A stretch of DNA of 64,000 nucleotides from Limnomonas spitsbergensis (taxonomy: Eukaryota > Chlorophyta > Chlorophyceae > Chlamydomonadales). The stretch lies in assembly GCA_037349105.1 (NCBI GenBank), contig JAYJMM010000124.1:2340001-2404000 (forward strand), read 5' to 3'. A program made the position numbers and the translations under genes. The notes beneath the pieces are model-generated. The model did no database searches. It was not told where the DNA came from and was given only the letters and a program-made list of their open reading frames with translations. Positions within the stretch are counted from its first letter, which is position 1; every line of letters starts with the position of its first letter. Shown piece by piece: positions 46,101 through 58,100 of this stretch.

Positions 46101-49100
46101 CGGCACACAGAGCCTCAGGCTCCCACTCGGTCCCTAAGTGCAGTTGCTTGCCATTGTCGAGAAGGATAGATCGTTTTACTTTCTTAGGGGCCATTCCAGG
46201 TAACACGAGTATTATTGGAGTATAGAATCCGTCGAGAACGCATGCGCTTGTCTCACAAGTAGCCCACAGTAGCTGAAATGCCGTATTTCCACGTTTTCAG
46301 TCGCGACATTCGGGATTTTCGCGACTTTATATAAAGTATATATGATATGCCGAATTCTAATATATATGATATAATGTAATATATACTTTATATACTATAT
46401 AATAATGCCGATGTTTACACATATCAGAAGAGAGATCGAAATAAGAAGGCTGACCAGATGAGAGATCGAAACCAGAAGGCCATCGCATGAGATCGAAATA
46501 AGAACCCATGTCTGAAGAAAAATCGGAAAAAGAGAGCAGACCCTGTGACATCTTAAGCCATCACGCTAGACCTTGAACGTTCAGCCTCTTTACGAACAGC
46601 GCTTGAAAGCGAAGGTCATGTACCGGCACGTAAAAAAAAGAGTTACCCTTTGTCCCAGACTTCGAATGAACGAACGCGAACGACGACAGGCGGTGGCAAG
46701 AACAGCGATTTTCGATCTTCTTAAGATTTAAATATTCGCGCCCCTCACCCCAAATAATGAATATTTGATGTATCCCTCGGGCATAACCCTCACCCCCAGA
46801 CAACATTAATTATGAGGGAAGGCTAACCGAATCTACGGTACCAACAGCAACTCCATTATTTGGGTATGGTTTGTTGATCATGCACCTCCCCCCTTCAATT
46901 AATAGGCCCCGAGGCCTAGCATTCAAGATGGCACAACCCCCTCCAACATGCTCCAGAGGTCTCCTTTTTTAAACAACCCAAGCCCCCATCCCTCAACCCA
47001 CCCTAGGGCGCTTCAGTAGTCCCCGCTTGTACTAGAGTAAACCCTAAATACCCTGCTAACCCACCTAAAGCTAAGCTAGCTAAGCTAAGCTAAGCTAGGC
47101 TAGCTAACAATCCCGGCTGACCCACCCCGAGTCGCTTCAGGTGTCCCCTTAGATCCTCGTTGACGGCCTCAAGCTGGTGCGCCCGCGACAAGGCCGCTGA
47201 AAAGTCAGAGGCCGGGGGCAGTGCTGATATGGCGGCCCTGCGAAGTAAAATCGAAAGGAGGAGGGGGGGCAACGTCACACGACTGAAAGCATACTTTCAG
47301 AGCGAAGAGTGTGCTGCTGTTTCTTTGTTGCGGCTGCAAAGTCAGCGGCCAGGGGCAGCGCTAACATGGTGGCCCAGCGGAGAGAAAAGGGGGCAGACCC
47401 CCTGGACATAAGGCGCTTGTAGCAAAATTGAAGGGAAGAAAAAATATTGCACGTTAATTTGGCGAGCCAGCGAACCAGCGGCTGCAAAGTTAGCGGCAGG
47501 GTGGCAGTTCTGGCGGCCTGGAGGAGGCAAAATAAGGGGATGAAATAACGCCACATTGCTGGCGATTCCGCGACGGCGCTGCCGAAAAGCCATAGTCCGG
47601 GGGCTGTGCTGACATGCATGCCGGCCCTGCAGAAAGCTGAACAGGGAGGACACACACATGTCACCCAGCCAGTACCTAACATCATTTGGAGTGGAGGGGC
47701 AGATCGGAAGCTAGTTGCAAGGACCAATGAGACATGGCATACGTGGTGCAGTGTGCAATCTGTTTGTGTGCTGTCAGCGCAACACCTGCGGGTCTCCAAC
47801 TTGCTCCCCTTGAGGCTGAATGATGGAGGAGATAAACCGCAACAAATAATCAATAAATAAAGTAAAATAAATAAAGAATAAAGAACACCCTGAAGCATGG
47901 ATCAAGGAAGCCACTCGTTCGACAGTTGCACTGGTAGGCCACCATACAACTACTAATTATGGAGTATGGGTGACAGCAGGCAAGCTTAGCTAGAGATGTG
48001 AGGCAACTCCCACCTGGTTTCATCCATGCTGCCTTTGAGGCTGTCGATGGTGCGCGCCAGATTGTCCCGCTCTCTCGTTAGCCCCATGCACCGCTGCTCC
48101 AGAATCTCGGCGGCATTCTTTGCGTGGGAGAGCTCGGAAATCGCGCGCTTCGCCAGCTAAGGCATGGAAAAGGGGGTCCACCGTGGGAGGCCGTGTCTGG
48201 ACCACGGTTATTTCGTCGCATGCACGTGACACATGCAGATTTTGCAGCATAATAAACACCGGACTACCGGTACTTGTGTTCTTCGACTATTACCAGCCGA
48301 GGCAAGAAAACAGGGTGCAATGCGGGATCAGCGTCGTTGAAACGGCAATCCAGATCGCTAAACCCTGAACCCTATCAAGGATCCCTTAGTCCCGCAAGTG
48401 TGTGTGTGTGTGTGTGTGTGTGTTTGTGAAGCAGACAGGCCCTGTGGATGATGAGTAAAAATGAGAGGAACGAGGGTCGAGGTGTGGAGATCTGCTCATC
48501 ACCAAGGCCTCTCTAACCCACCACGACCCACACTTTTGGAAACCCTCTGCCTCTGGACACCCTCCGTCCTTCTTAGCTTTGGGAAGATCTCAACCAGAAA
48601 CTGATTCAGGATGCAGAAAGCATCGCAACCGTTTGGCACGCTCCCTTTCTTCCTTCCTCCCGCAAACCTATTTTTAGTTACTATTTTCACAGTAATGGCG
48701 CGGATGTGGCTTCGGCCCAGGCTGCGCTGTTTCCTTTACTCTCAAGCCCCTCACGGGGCGTAGCTTTCTTTCTTTATTTTCTACGGGTAAGGGCTCAGGG
48801 TTGACAAGAAGCTGGAGGCTAATGGCACCCTCTCTCCATCTCTCAGTTTACAACTTGCTCTCCCGGCCAGCAATGGCAGTGCCACACTGTTGCCTATCCT
48901 GAACCCTAAACCCTAACCCACCTGGCCACTTATGGAGGCACCCAACGGCTGCCTACCCTAACAAGGGTTCATTTTGGGGGTTCAGGGTTTAAACCCTAAA
49001 CCCTGCTGCCCATCCGAATGAGGGTTCATGTTGGTTCAAGGTTCTAAAAAACCTCGGAGCTTCAAGGTGAGGATGGTGTCATGAAGCCTTGAGGATTCCT

Positions 49101-52100
49101 CGGTCATAGTGCACCTCGCCCTCCCGGCCGATCACGTGACAGGCGCTGCGTTGTTGCCCGGCAAACGTACGGCACCTCCTTCATCCCCGTACGGCACCCT
49201 CCTTCATCCACGTACGGCACCCTCCTTCATCCCCGTACGGCACCCTCCTTCATCCCCGTACGGCACCCTCCTTCATCCCCGTACGGCACCCTCCTTCATC
49301 CCCGTACGGCACCCTCCTTCATCCCCGTACGGCACCCTCCTTCATCCCCGTACGGCACCCTCCTTCATCCCCGTACGGCACCCCCCTTCATCCCCGTACG
49401 GCCCCCTCCTTCATCCCCGTACGGCCCCCTCCTTCATCCCCGTACGGCCCCCTCCTTCATCCCCGTACGGCACCCTCCTTCATCCCCGTACGGCACCCTC
49501 CTTCATCCCCGTACGGCACCCTCCTTCATCCCCGTACGGCACCCCCCTTCATCCCCGTACGGCACCCTCCTTCATCCCCGTACGGCACCCTCCTTCATCC
49601 ACGTACGGCACCCTCCTTCATCCCCGTACGGCACCCTCCTTCATCCCCGTACGGCACCCTCCTTCATCCCCGTACGGCCCCCTCCTTCATCCCCGTACGG
49701 CACCCTCCTTCATCCCCGTACGGCACCCTCCTTCATCCCCGTACGGCACCCTCCTTCATCCCCGTACGGCACCCCCCTTCATCCCCGTACGGCACCCTCC
49801 TTCATCCCCGTACGGCACCCTCCTTCATCCCCGTACGGCACCCTCCTTCATCCCCGTACGGCACCCTCCTTCATCCCCGTACGGCACCCTCCTTCATCCC
49901 CGTACGGCACCCTCCTTCATCCCCGTACGGCACCCCCCTTCATCCCCGTACGGCACCCTCCTTCATCCCCGTACCGCACCCTCCTTCATCCCCGTACGGC
50001 ACCCTCCTTCATCCCTGTACGGCACCCTCCTTCATCCCCGTACGGCACCCTCCTTCATCCCCGTACGGCACCCCCCTTCATCCCCGTACGGCACCCTCCT
50101 TTATCCCCGTACGGCACCCCCTTTCATCCCCGTACTGCACCCTTCTTTCCATCCCCCTGCGAACCTGTTTTTGGTTACGGGTTCAGGGTTCAGGGTTGAC
50201 AATCAGCTGGAGGCTAATGACACCCTCCCTCCCTCTAAAGCGCACCTCGCCCTCCCGGCCGGTCACGTGACAGGGCGGCACCGCGTTGTTGCCCGGGGTC
50301 TGCATGCAGACAACACGTTGGTGAGCGAGGCATGCTAAGCCAACGAGCTCCCTGCACTTAAGCGAGCAAAAGCCTATATACACAGTAGATTCGAATAGCC
50401 TTCTCTCAGATTGAACGCTGTTAGGGGTGAATCATTCACTCAAGTACTAGCTCCATATGGTCAAACCCAGGTTCAATTAAACATGCGTAGCAGCACGCTG
50501 CCGATCGTTCAGCTCATGGTCCCACCTGCAGCGCCCCATGCAGTTGCGTCCATGCGGAGCTTTGCTCCCTCGTGCGAGCCTCCAGGTCCACCTTGTCTGC
50601 CAGCAGCTGATGCCGCTCAGCCTCCAGGGAAGTCACCTGTCGCAGGAACCGTTTTGAATCTTGAAATTCGGAGGCTGATGGGTTCAAGTCCTTGCCCCAG
50701 GTCCACCTTGTCTGACAGCAGCAGATGCCGCTCAGCCTCCAGGGAAGTCACCTGGCACAGGCCAATCTATTGGAATTCGAAATTTGAATATTGCATGATT
50801 TCACCCTTCTTGCCATCTTGAGCTGACCCACATGCCACAGCTGACCCACAGCTTGAGCTGACCCCTTCCGAAGCCCTCCTGAGCCTCCTCGGCCTTGAGC
50901 TGCTCACCCTGGATCCGCCTTAGTCCTGGGTACAACCCCCTTCAAGATCCACCTTCGCCTTGACCTGGCCCCCTTCCGGAGCTCACTTGAGCCTTTCAAA
51001 GCCCCCTGTTTCGATCCCATCCTAGCCGCAGCCGGCCCTCACTCTGTAGCCTACTGAAGTCTCACGCTGCCACCATTCCCGAGTCCCAAATAAGCAACCC
51101 TCCGCAAGCCAAGCCTCGACTGCAGTGATTGCTCCCCCGGCCTGTCTTCACCTGGAGCTCCCTCATGCTGGTACCCACTTCCGCATCGAACCCTCCTTTT
51201 CCTTGAACCTTTCCTCATGTGGAAGCCCAGTCCTGACCTCTCTCCCTCTTTCTGGATCCCAGCCCACAAAGCCTGAGCACGCCGGACCGCATTGAGCCCC
51301 CCACCTTTGCCTTGAGCTGCCCATTCTGCAGCCCCACATCGGCCGCCCTCCGGACCTCCTGTTTAAGCTGCATGTGCTGCTCCACCAGTGCCTCCTGCTG
51401 CCTAGACACGCGGCTCATAGCAATGACCAAGCCCTGCGTGCAGCGGCAGCAGTCAGCATGGGGCAGAACTCGTGAGTAGATGAAGGAGCAGACACAGCAC
51501 CTCCGGCGACAACAACAGTTTGCTTTAGGGCTCGGAAAGTAGAGAAAATAGCGGTAGATTTTCGGTAGATTTTACTTCAAGGGCATTGGGTTGAGTTGTT
51601 TTAAGATTTCGATTTTAGTTGCTTGTGCGGCTCCACCAGCCAACTCCTGCTGCCTTGAAACCCGGCTTTGGTAGCGATGATCGAACCGTGCGTGCAGCAG
51701 CAGCTGAGCAGCAGGACAGTAGGGTTGAGGGTTCACACTCTTTTATTTCGGCGGCATGTGCTGCTCCACCAGCACCTCTGGACGCTCTAAAATCCGGCTC
51801 ATAGCAATGACCCAGCCCTACTTGCAGCAGCAGAGCAGTTGGCTTGAGGATTAAAAGGTGTACATTCTAGCAATGCTTGAGGTACCGGTACCGTAGATAT
51901 GAATTGCCTTCCCTGGATGTGAGTGAATGATATCTTGAAAGCTGGCCTCAGGGCAAGCAATTGAAAAAAGCTCTCCGTTTCCGACTGAAACTGGCGTTGA
52001 CAAGGATGCATGTTTCTTAATGAATCCCTCACCCCTTCAATTCTTTCCCTTTCACTTCCCCCCCCTTCACTTCAGGTACTTTGAATCCACCGTTAGTCGA

Positions 52101-55100
52101 GGATTCTCATTTCAAGTACGTCCAGGATTATAAGTTAAGGTCTCTGTCAGGTTCAAGGTGGCAGTGTCTTTTCAGTAGGATAGGGTATTTAGGGTCAACC
52201 AAACGAACAACAGACAGCCAAGTTCGGCTTGGTTAAGTTAAGGTACGGCACAGCAGGCGTCCAATGCGTGACCGGTAAAGGCAACGATTTTAATATCTTA
52301 TAATATCGTTGCGGTCACGCGTCACCCGGCTGCTTTTCACGCCCACCTGTGCTCCCGGCGCCGCGGCAAGAGCTGGCTGCTCGTGCCTCCTTGAGGACGG
52401 GCCTGCCGCCGCCGCCGCCGTCGCCCTGCTGGGTGAGCCAGCCCGCTTCTTTCCCCCCGCAGCAGGTGCGGTGGCGGCACCAGGGGCGCCGCTGGGCGCG
52501 GCGGCAGTGGGCGCAGCCATGGCTGCTGTGATGCGGTGCGTGAGGCCGTCCACGCGGGAGTTGAGATCCACCTGCCGCTCAAACATTCAAACATGCTTGG
52601 GACACAAATTCAAATACCCTTCAGGTATTGCTGGCCGCTGTGGCAGTTGGCGCGGCCATGGTTGCTGTGACGTGTTGCAGGTCAAACTGAAGCATATCTA
52701 AATTGCCACTGAAAGTAGCACCGACCAAAACACACCTGTTGAGCGCGGTTCAGGTCCTACACGTCCATCACCTGATATCCTAACCATGTAAACCTGAAGC
52801 ATACCTAACCTGCCGCTGAAAGAAGCACCGACCAAAACACACCTGTTGAGCGCGGTTGAGATTCTGGAGGGAGCCTGGAGGGGCTCCTTCCCGTCTGGGG
52901 CCCCAATTGCGCTCTCCACACGTGATATCCTACCCGGGTCAACCTGAAGCATACCCAAACTGCCGCTGAAAGGTAGCTCCGACCAGAACGCAACTGTTGA
53001 GCGCGATTGAGGTCCAATACACCCTTAACCCAAAACGCACCTGTTGAGCGCGGTTGAGATTCAATACACCCTTAACCCTAAACGCACCTGTTGAGCGCGG
53101 TTGAGATCCAGCACACCCTTCATTTGGTCCTGCATGCCAGCCAGCTCCACTTCCAGCACGGCGTACTGCCTGTGTATGGCCGCCACTTGCTCGTCCTGAT
53201 GTACACGCTCACGGCTCATTTCAGAGCAGGTACCCTAGGTGTACACGGTGGTCGGTGGTGGTTTAAGGTGAAGGGTTTACACCCTAAGCCCTGGGTGTCA
53301 ACGGTGGTCGGTGGTGGTTCAGGGTTCAGGGGTGAGACCCTCAACCCTGGGTGTGCACGGTGGTGGTTCAGGGTTCAGGGGTGAGACCCTCAACCCTGGG
53401 TGTGCACGGTGGTGGTTCAGGGTTCAGGGGTGAGACCCTCAACCCTGGGTGTGCAAGGTGGTGGTTCAGGGTTCAGGGGTTAGACCATCAACCCTGGTGT
53501 GCACGGTGGTGGTTCAAGGTTCAGGGGTTAGACCATCAACCCCGGTGTGCACGGTGGTGGTTCAGGGTTCAGGGGTGAGACCCCAAGCCCTGGGTGTGCA
53601 CGGTGGTGGTTCAGGGTCAGGGGTTAGACCCTCAACCCTGGGTGTGCACGGTGGTGGTTCAGGGTTCAGGGGTTAGACCCTAAGCCCTGGGTGTGCAAGG
53701 TGGTGGTTCAGGGTTCAGGGGTTAGACCCTAAGCCCTGGGTGTGCAAGGTGGTGGTTCAGGGTTCAGGGGTTAGACCCTCAACCCTGGGTGTGCACGGTG
53801 GTGGTTCAGGGTTCAGGGGTTAGACCCTCAACCCTGGGTGTGCACGGTGGTGGTTCAGGGTTCAGGGGTTAGACCCTCAACCCTGGGTGTGCACGGTGGT
53901 GGTTCAGGGTCCAGGGGTTAGACCCTCAACCCTGGGTGTGCAAGGTGGTGGTTCAGGGTTCAGGGGTTAGACCCTCAACCCTGGGTGTGCACGGTGGTGG
54001 TTCAGGGTTCAGGGGTTAGACCGTCAACCCTGGGTGTGCACGGTGGTGGTTCATGTGATGCTGTGACTGCTTGTGTTGCTTTTGCTGTGACGACTTGTGC
54101 CTGTTTTTGTTACATAGTTAACGCAACTGCCCAGGGGGCAGACAATGTGAAACCGGAGTAAAACCAACAAAATAATGTGAAACACGTTACTACTACAATA
54201 GTGTATTTAAGAGGGGGGGGGGGGGGCTTTTTTATAATATCAATAATGTGCGTGTGTGTTTGTACATATGAATGTTTCTTTTTGTTCAACCCACCCCGTA
54301 CACCGTCTGCACGCCTCAGAGTCTGCCGAGCTGCTTCCCCACCCAACCTCCCACCGTCTGCGTGCCTCACAGCCTGCAGAACTTCCCCACCCATCCTCCC
54401 ACCGTCTGCGTGCCTCACAGCCTGCAGAACTTCCCCACCCATCCTCCCACCGTCTGCGTGCCTCACAGCCTGCAGAACTTCCCCACCCATCCTCCCACCG
54501 TCTTCGTGCCTCACAGCCTGCAGAACTTCCCCACCCATCCTCATCCTCCCCCACCCATCATCCCACCGTCTGCCTGTTGAGTTGCGCCTCTAAGACCTCT
54601 GTCTGCGTTTTGGATGCTTGAAGGACCTGCAACTGCTCCTGTGTGGCAAGACACAGGTTCAGGGTAAGGGTTCAGTACAAGTTTAAACCATCCAAGACCT
54701 GCAACTGCTCCTGTGTAGTTAGGGTTCAGGGTTAGAGTTCAGGATGAGCTTAACGCTTCCATGACCTGCAACTGCTAATGTGTGACTTGGCGAGGATCTG
54801 CAGCTTCAGATGTGTGGTGTGGCGAGGTGGGAGCACAGAGAGCGGGGGAGGGTCAGGTTTGAAGGGATTGAAGGCTAAGAAATTGGAGGGCGGCAGGAAA
54901 TGGTGGGGAGAATAAGGTGTGACGGTGGTAAGGGTTGAGAAAGCAGGGGGCAACGGGCAAAGGATTATGGTTTAGGGTGCAGGGTTAAGGGTTCGGGTTA
55001 AGGTGTGACGGTGGTAAGGGTTGAGGAAGCAGGGCGCAGCGGGCAAAGGCGCTCCCCTTGCCTTCCTCCCTCAAGCATTGAGGGGGAAAGGGTGACGAAG

Positions 55101-58100
55101 CAGAAGGAATAGGTAGGCTTCAGATAGAAAACCTGCCTCCCTCCTTAGCACCCAACTGCTGCAACTTTGCCCATTCAGCTGACAGGAGGGTGCCGAGCTG
55201 CCTGGTTTAGGGTTCAGTGTTTATGAAAAGAATGAAAGGCTCCTCCTCCGCCGAAGCAGGAGGCCAGAGAACGGCTCGACCCACAGCAGCTCTATTGAAG
55301 TTGGTAGGATAGCCCGCTCACGACATTCTGCGGGGCACATTTAACGAAGGGCCAGACGTTTCCCCGCTTACACCTGGAACACGGTGAATGAACCTTGGCA
55401 GGATGCGAACCGCAGACCTCAAGGTGGACTGCCAATCAGCGTAGTACCACTGAGCCCACCGGGGATATCTCTCAGGGTTTATGGAGGGACTCCTTGTCTC
55501 CCCCGCTCCCCCACACCTTCAACAGCTGCTCCAGTTCTGCCCGCTTGGCGTCCTGCGAGGTGCCGCGCAGCCTAGCCTCATCCCTCGCAACCGAGAGCTC
55601 GTCAATGATGGCTTGGTCCCGCTCCTTGTGACGCCTTAGATCCTGTTGGGAGGAGAGGGGAGGGGGTAGGTGAGGTATGGTCCTGCTCCTTGTGACGCCT
55701 TAGATCCTGTTGGGGAGGGAGGGGAGGGGGTATGTGAGGTATGGTCCTGCTCCTTGTGACGCCTTAGATCCTGTTGGGGAGAGAGGGGAGGGGGTATGTG
55801 AGGTATAGTCCTGCTCCTTGTGACGCCTCAGATCCTGTTGGGAGGAGAGGGGAGGGGTTATGTGAGGTATGGTCCCGCTCCTTGTGACGCCTTAGATCCT
55901 GTTGGGGAGAGAGGGGAGGGGGTAGGTGAGGTATGGTCCTGCTCCTTGTGACGCCTTAGATCCTGTTGGGGAGAGGGGAGGGGTTATGTGAGGTATGGTC
56001 CTGCTCCTTGTGACGCCTTAGATCCTGTTGGGGAGAGGGGAGGGGTTATGTGAGGTATGGTCCTGCTCCTTGTGACGCCTTAGATCCTGTTGGGAGGAGA
56101 GGGGAGGGGTTAGGTGACGTACGGTCCTGCTCCTTGTGACGCCTTAGATCCTGTTGGGGAGAGAGGGGGGAGGGGGTAGGTGAGGTATGGACTTCCAGTG
56201 CTGGTAGCGGTCACGCGTCACGTTCCTTGTGGCGCTTAATATTCTTCTCACAATGTTTCCGCATCCTCCCGTCGCCTATTCCGAAAGGTCCAGGTTAAAA
56301 GTTTGAGGATTAATGGGAGAGGGGGGGGCTGAGGGGAGGATCACTGGGAGGGGGGCGCGGAGGAGAGGATCACTGGGAGGGGGGCGCGGAGGAGAGGATC
56401 ACTGGGAGGGGGGCGCGGAGGAGAGGATCACTGGGAGGGGGGCGCGGAGGAGAGAATCACTGGGAGGGGGGGCTGAGGGGAGGATCACTGGGAGGGGGGC
56501 GCGGAGGAGACGATCACTGGGAGGGGGGCGCGGAGGAGAGGATCACTGGGAGGGGGGCGCGGAGGAGAGGATCACTGGGAGGGGGGGCTGAGGGGAGGAT
56601 CACTGGGAGGGGGGGCTGAGGGGAGGATCACTGGGAGGGGGGCGCGGAGGAGAGGATCGCTGGGAGGGGGGGGTGGAGGTGAGAATCACTGGGAGGGGGG
56701 TTGAGGGGAGGATCCCTGGGAGGGGGGGCACGGAGGAGAGGATCACTGGCAAGGCTTCAAGGTCAGGGGTGGGAGACGGGTCAGGGGGGCAAACTTTAGC
56801 AAAGTCCAGCAGAGATACAGAAAGGGGGACCCTGTCCATCTCTAAAACAGTACAAGAGGAGGTCGACCCACCTCGACATAGTCCAGCAGCGTGCCCTTGT
56901 CATCCTCTGCCCTCTTGAGTGTCACCTCAGCCTCTTCACACCTGTTCATACCAGTGGGGCGCAGACAGGGGGGCAGGGCTCAGATATGGAGTGTCAAATC
57001 GGCCTCCACACATGTGCACACGAGTGGAGCCCAGGCAGTGGTTCAGGGCTCAGATCCTGAGTGAAAATTTGGCCTCTTCACACTTGATAAAACCAGTGAA
57101 GATCAGGTAGGGGTGCATGGTTAAGAGCTTGGGTGCAAAACTGGCCCCGGAAGCCCTGCTTGCCTCTTCACACCTGTTCACACTTGTGTGGGGCGGGCAG
57201 GCCTTCAGGGCCCAGAGCTTGGCCATGCCCTTCCGGCCATCCCCAACTGACATCAACCCCTTAAATTGGGACTTGCTTCAATTGCAACCTTGCGGTGAAC
57301 TAGTTGGATAATTCCCACGATAAAGTAAAAGACGTTGCCCGGCGCCGCATAGTCACAAATCTCTCTATCTGTTTGATGCTGGATTGTTGGGGTTCGATTC
57401 GGAACCATGAGCATCTGCTGCCACCTTCTTGTTGGTGGGCAGATTCATGCTTCGTTTCACCGCAACCTTTTCGAGTTATATTTCACACACACCAACACTG
57501 CCCAAGTCTCTTGAAGTCATTCCGATAGGATCAAGGATTCAGGCTTGACCATCCCCCCCCATTCGAGCCAGACAACCATCTTCAAGATTCATCTCACCAA
57601 ACCCTACCCCTCCCTGCACACCCCGGTTGCAGCCTCTTCTATTCATCCCGACAGGATTCAAACTTTCAGCTGCCCTTCACTTTTACCTTGCGCCTCCTGC
57701 TTCGGCGGAGAAGTGGTCTTTCTTTCTTTCTTTCTTTCACATTTTCCACCCTTTCCCTGCACCACTTCTTTTCCTCCCCGCACCTCCCTTTTCACCCCAC
57801 ACTCCTCGGTTGCAGCCTCTTCTATTCATTGCGACAGGGTTTAGGGTGAAGGCCTTTGGGGTTAACCCTTCACACTCTTTCCATCCCTCACCTCTGCTGC
57901 AGCCTCTTGTAGTCATTCCGATAAACATCAAAGTCCAGCAGGTTGCTTGCTTGCCGTTTGAGCTGGTCTTCCCGCTCCTCTAGGCCCTCATTCAGCTGAG
58001 CGACCTAATGGAGGGCAAGGGTTGGGGGTTGAGGTGCAGGGGGCACAGGTCAGGGTTAAGCAGGTTGCTTGCGTGTCGTTTGAGCTGGTCGTCCCGCTCT

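Noticed and set aside
49109..50338. 409-residue frame in the 24-bp array
   Set aside because: Same cause: 24-bp period in an intron. Part of its right flank is the minus-strand exon 50299-50246.
57385..57405. B-box-like 'ggttcgattcggaacc'
   Set aside because: It is a short palindrome without any other tRNA feature.
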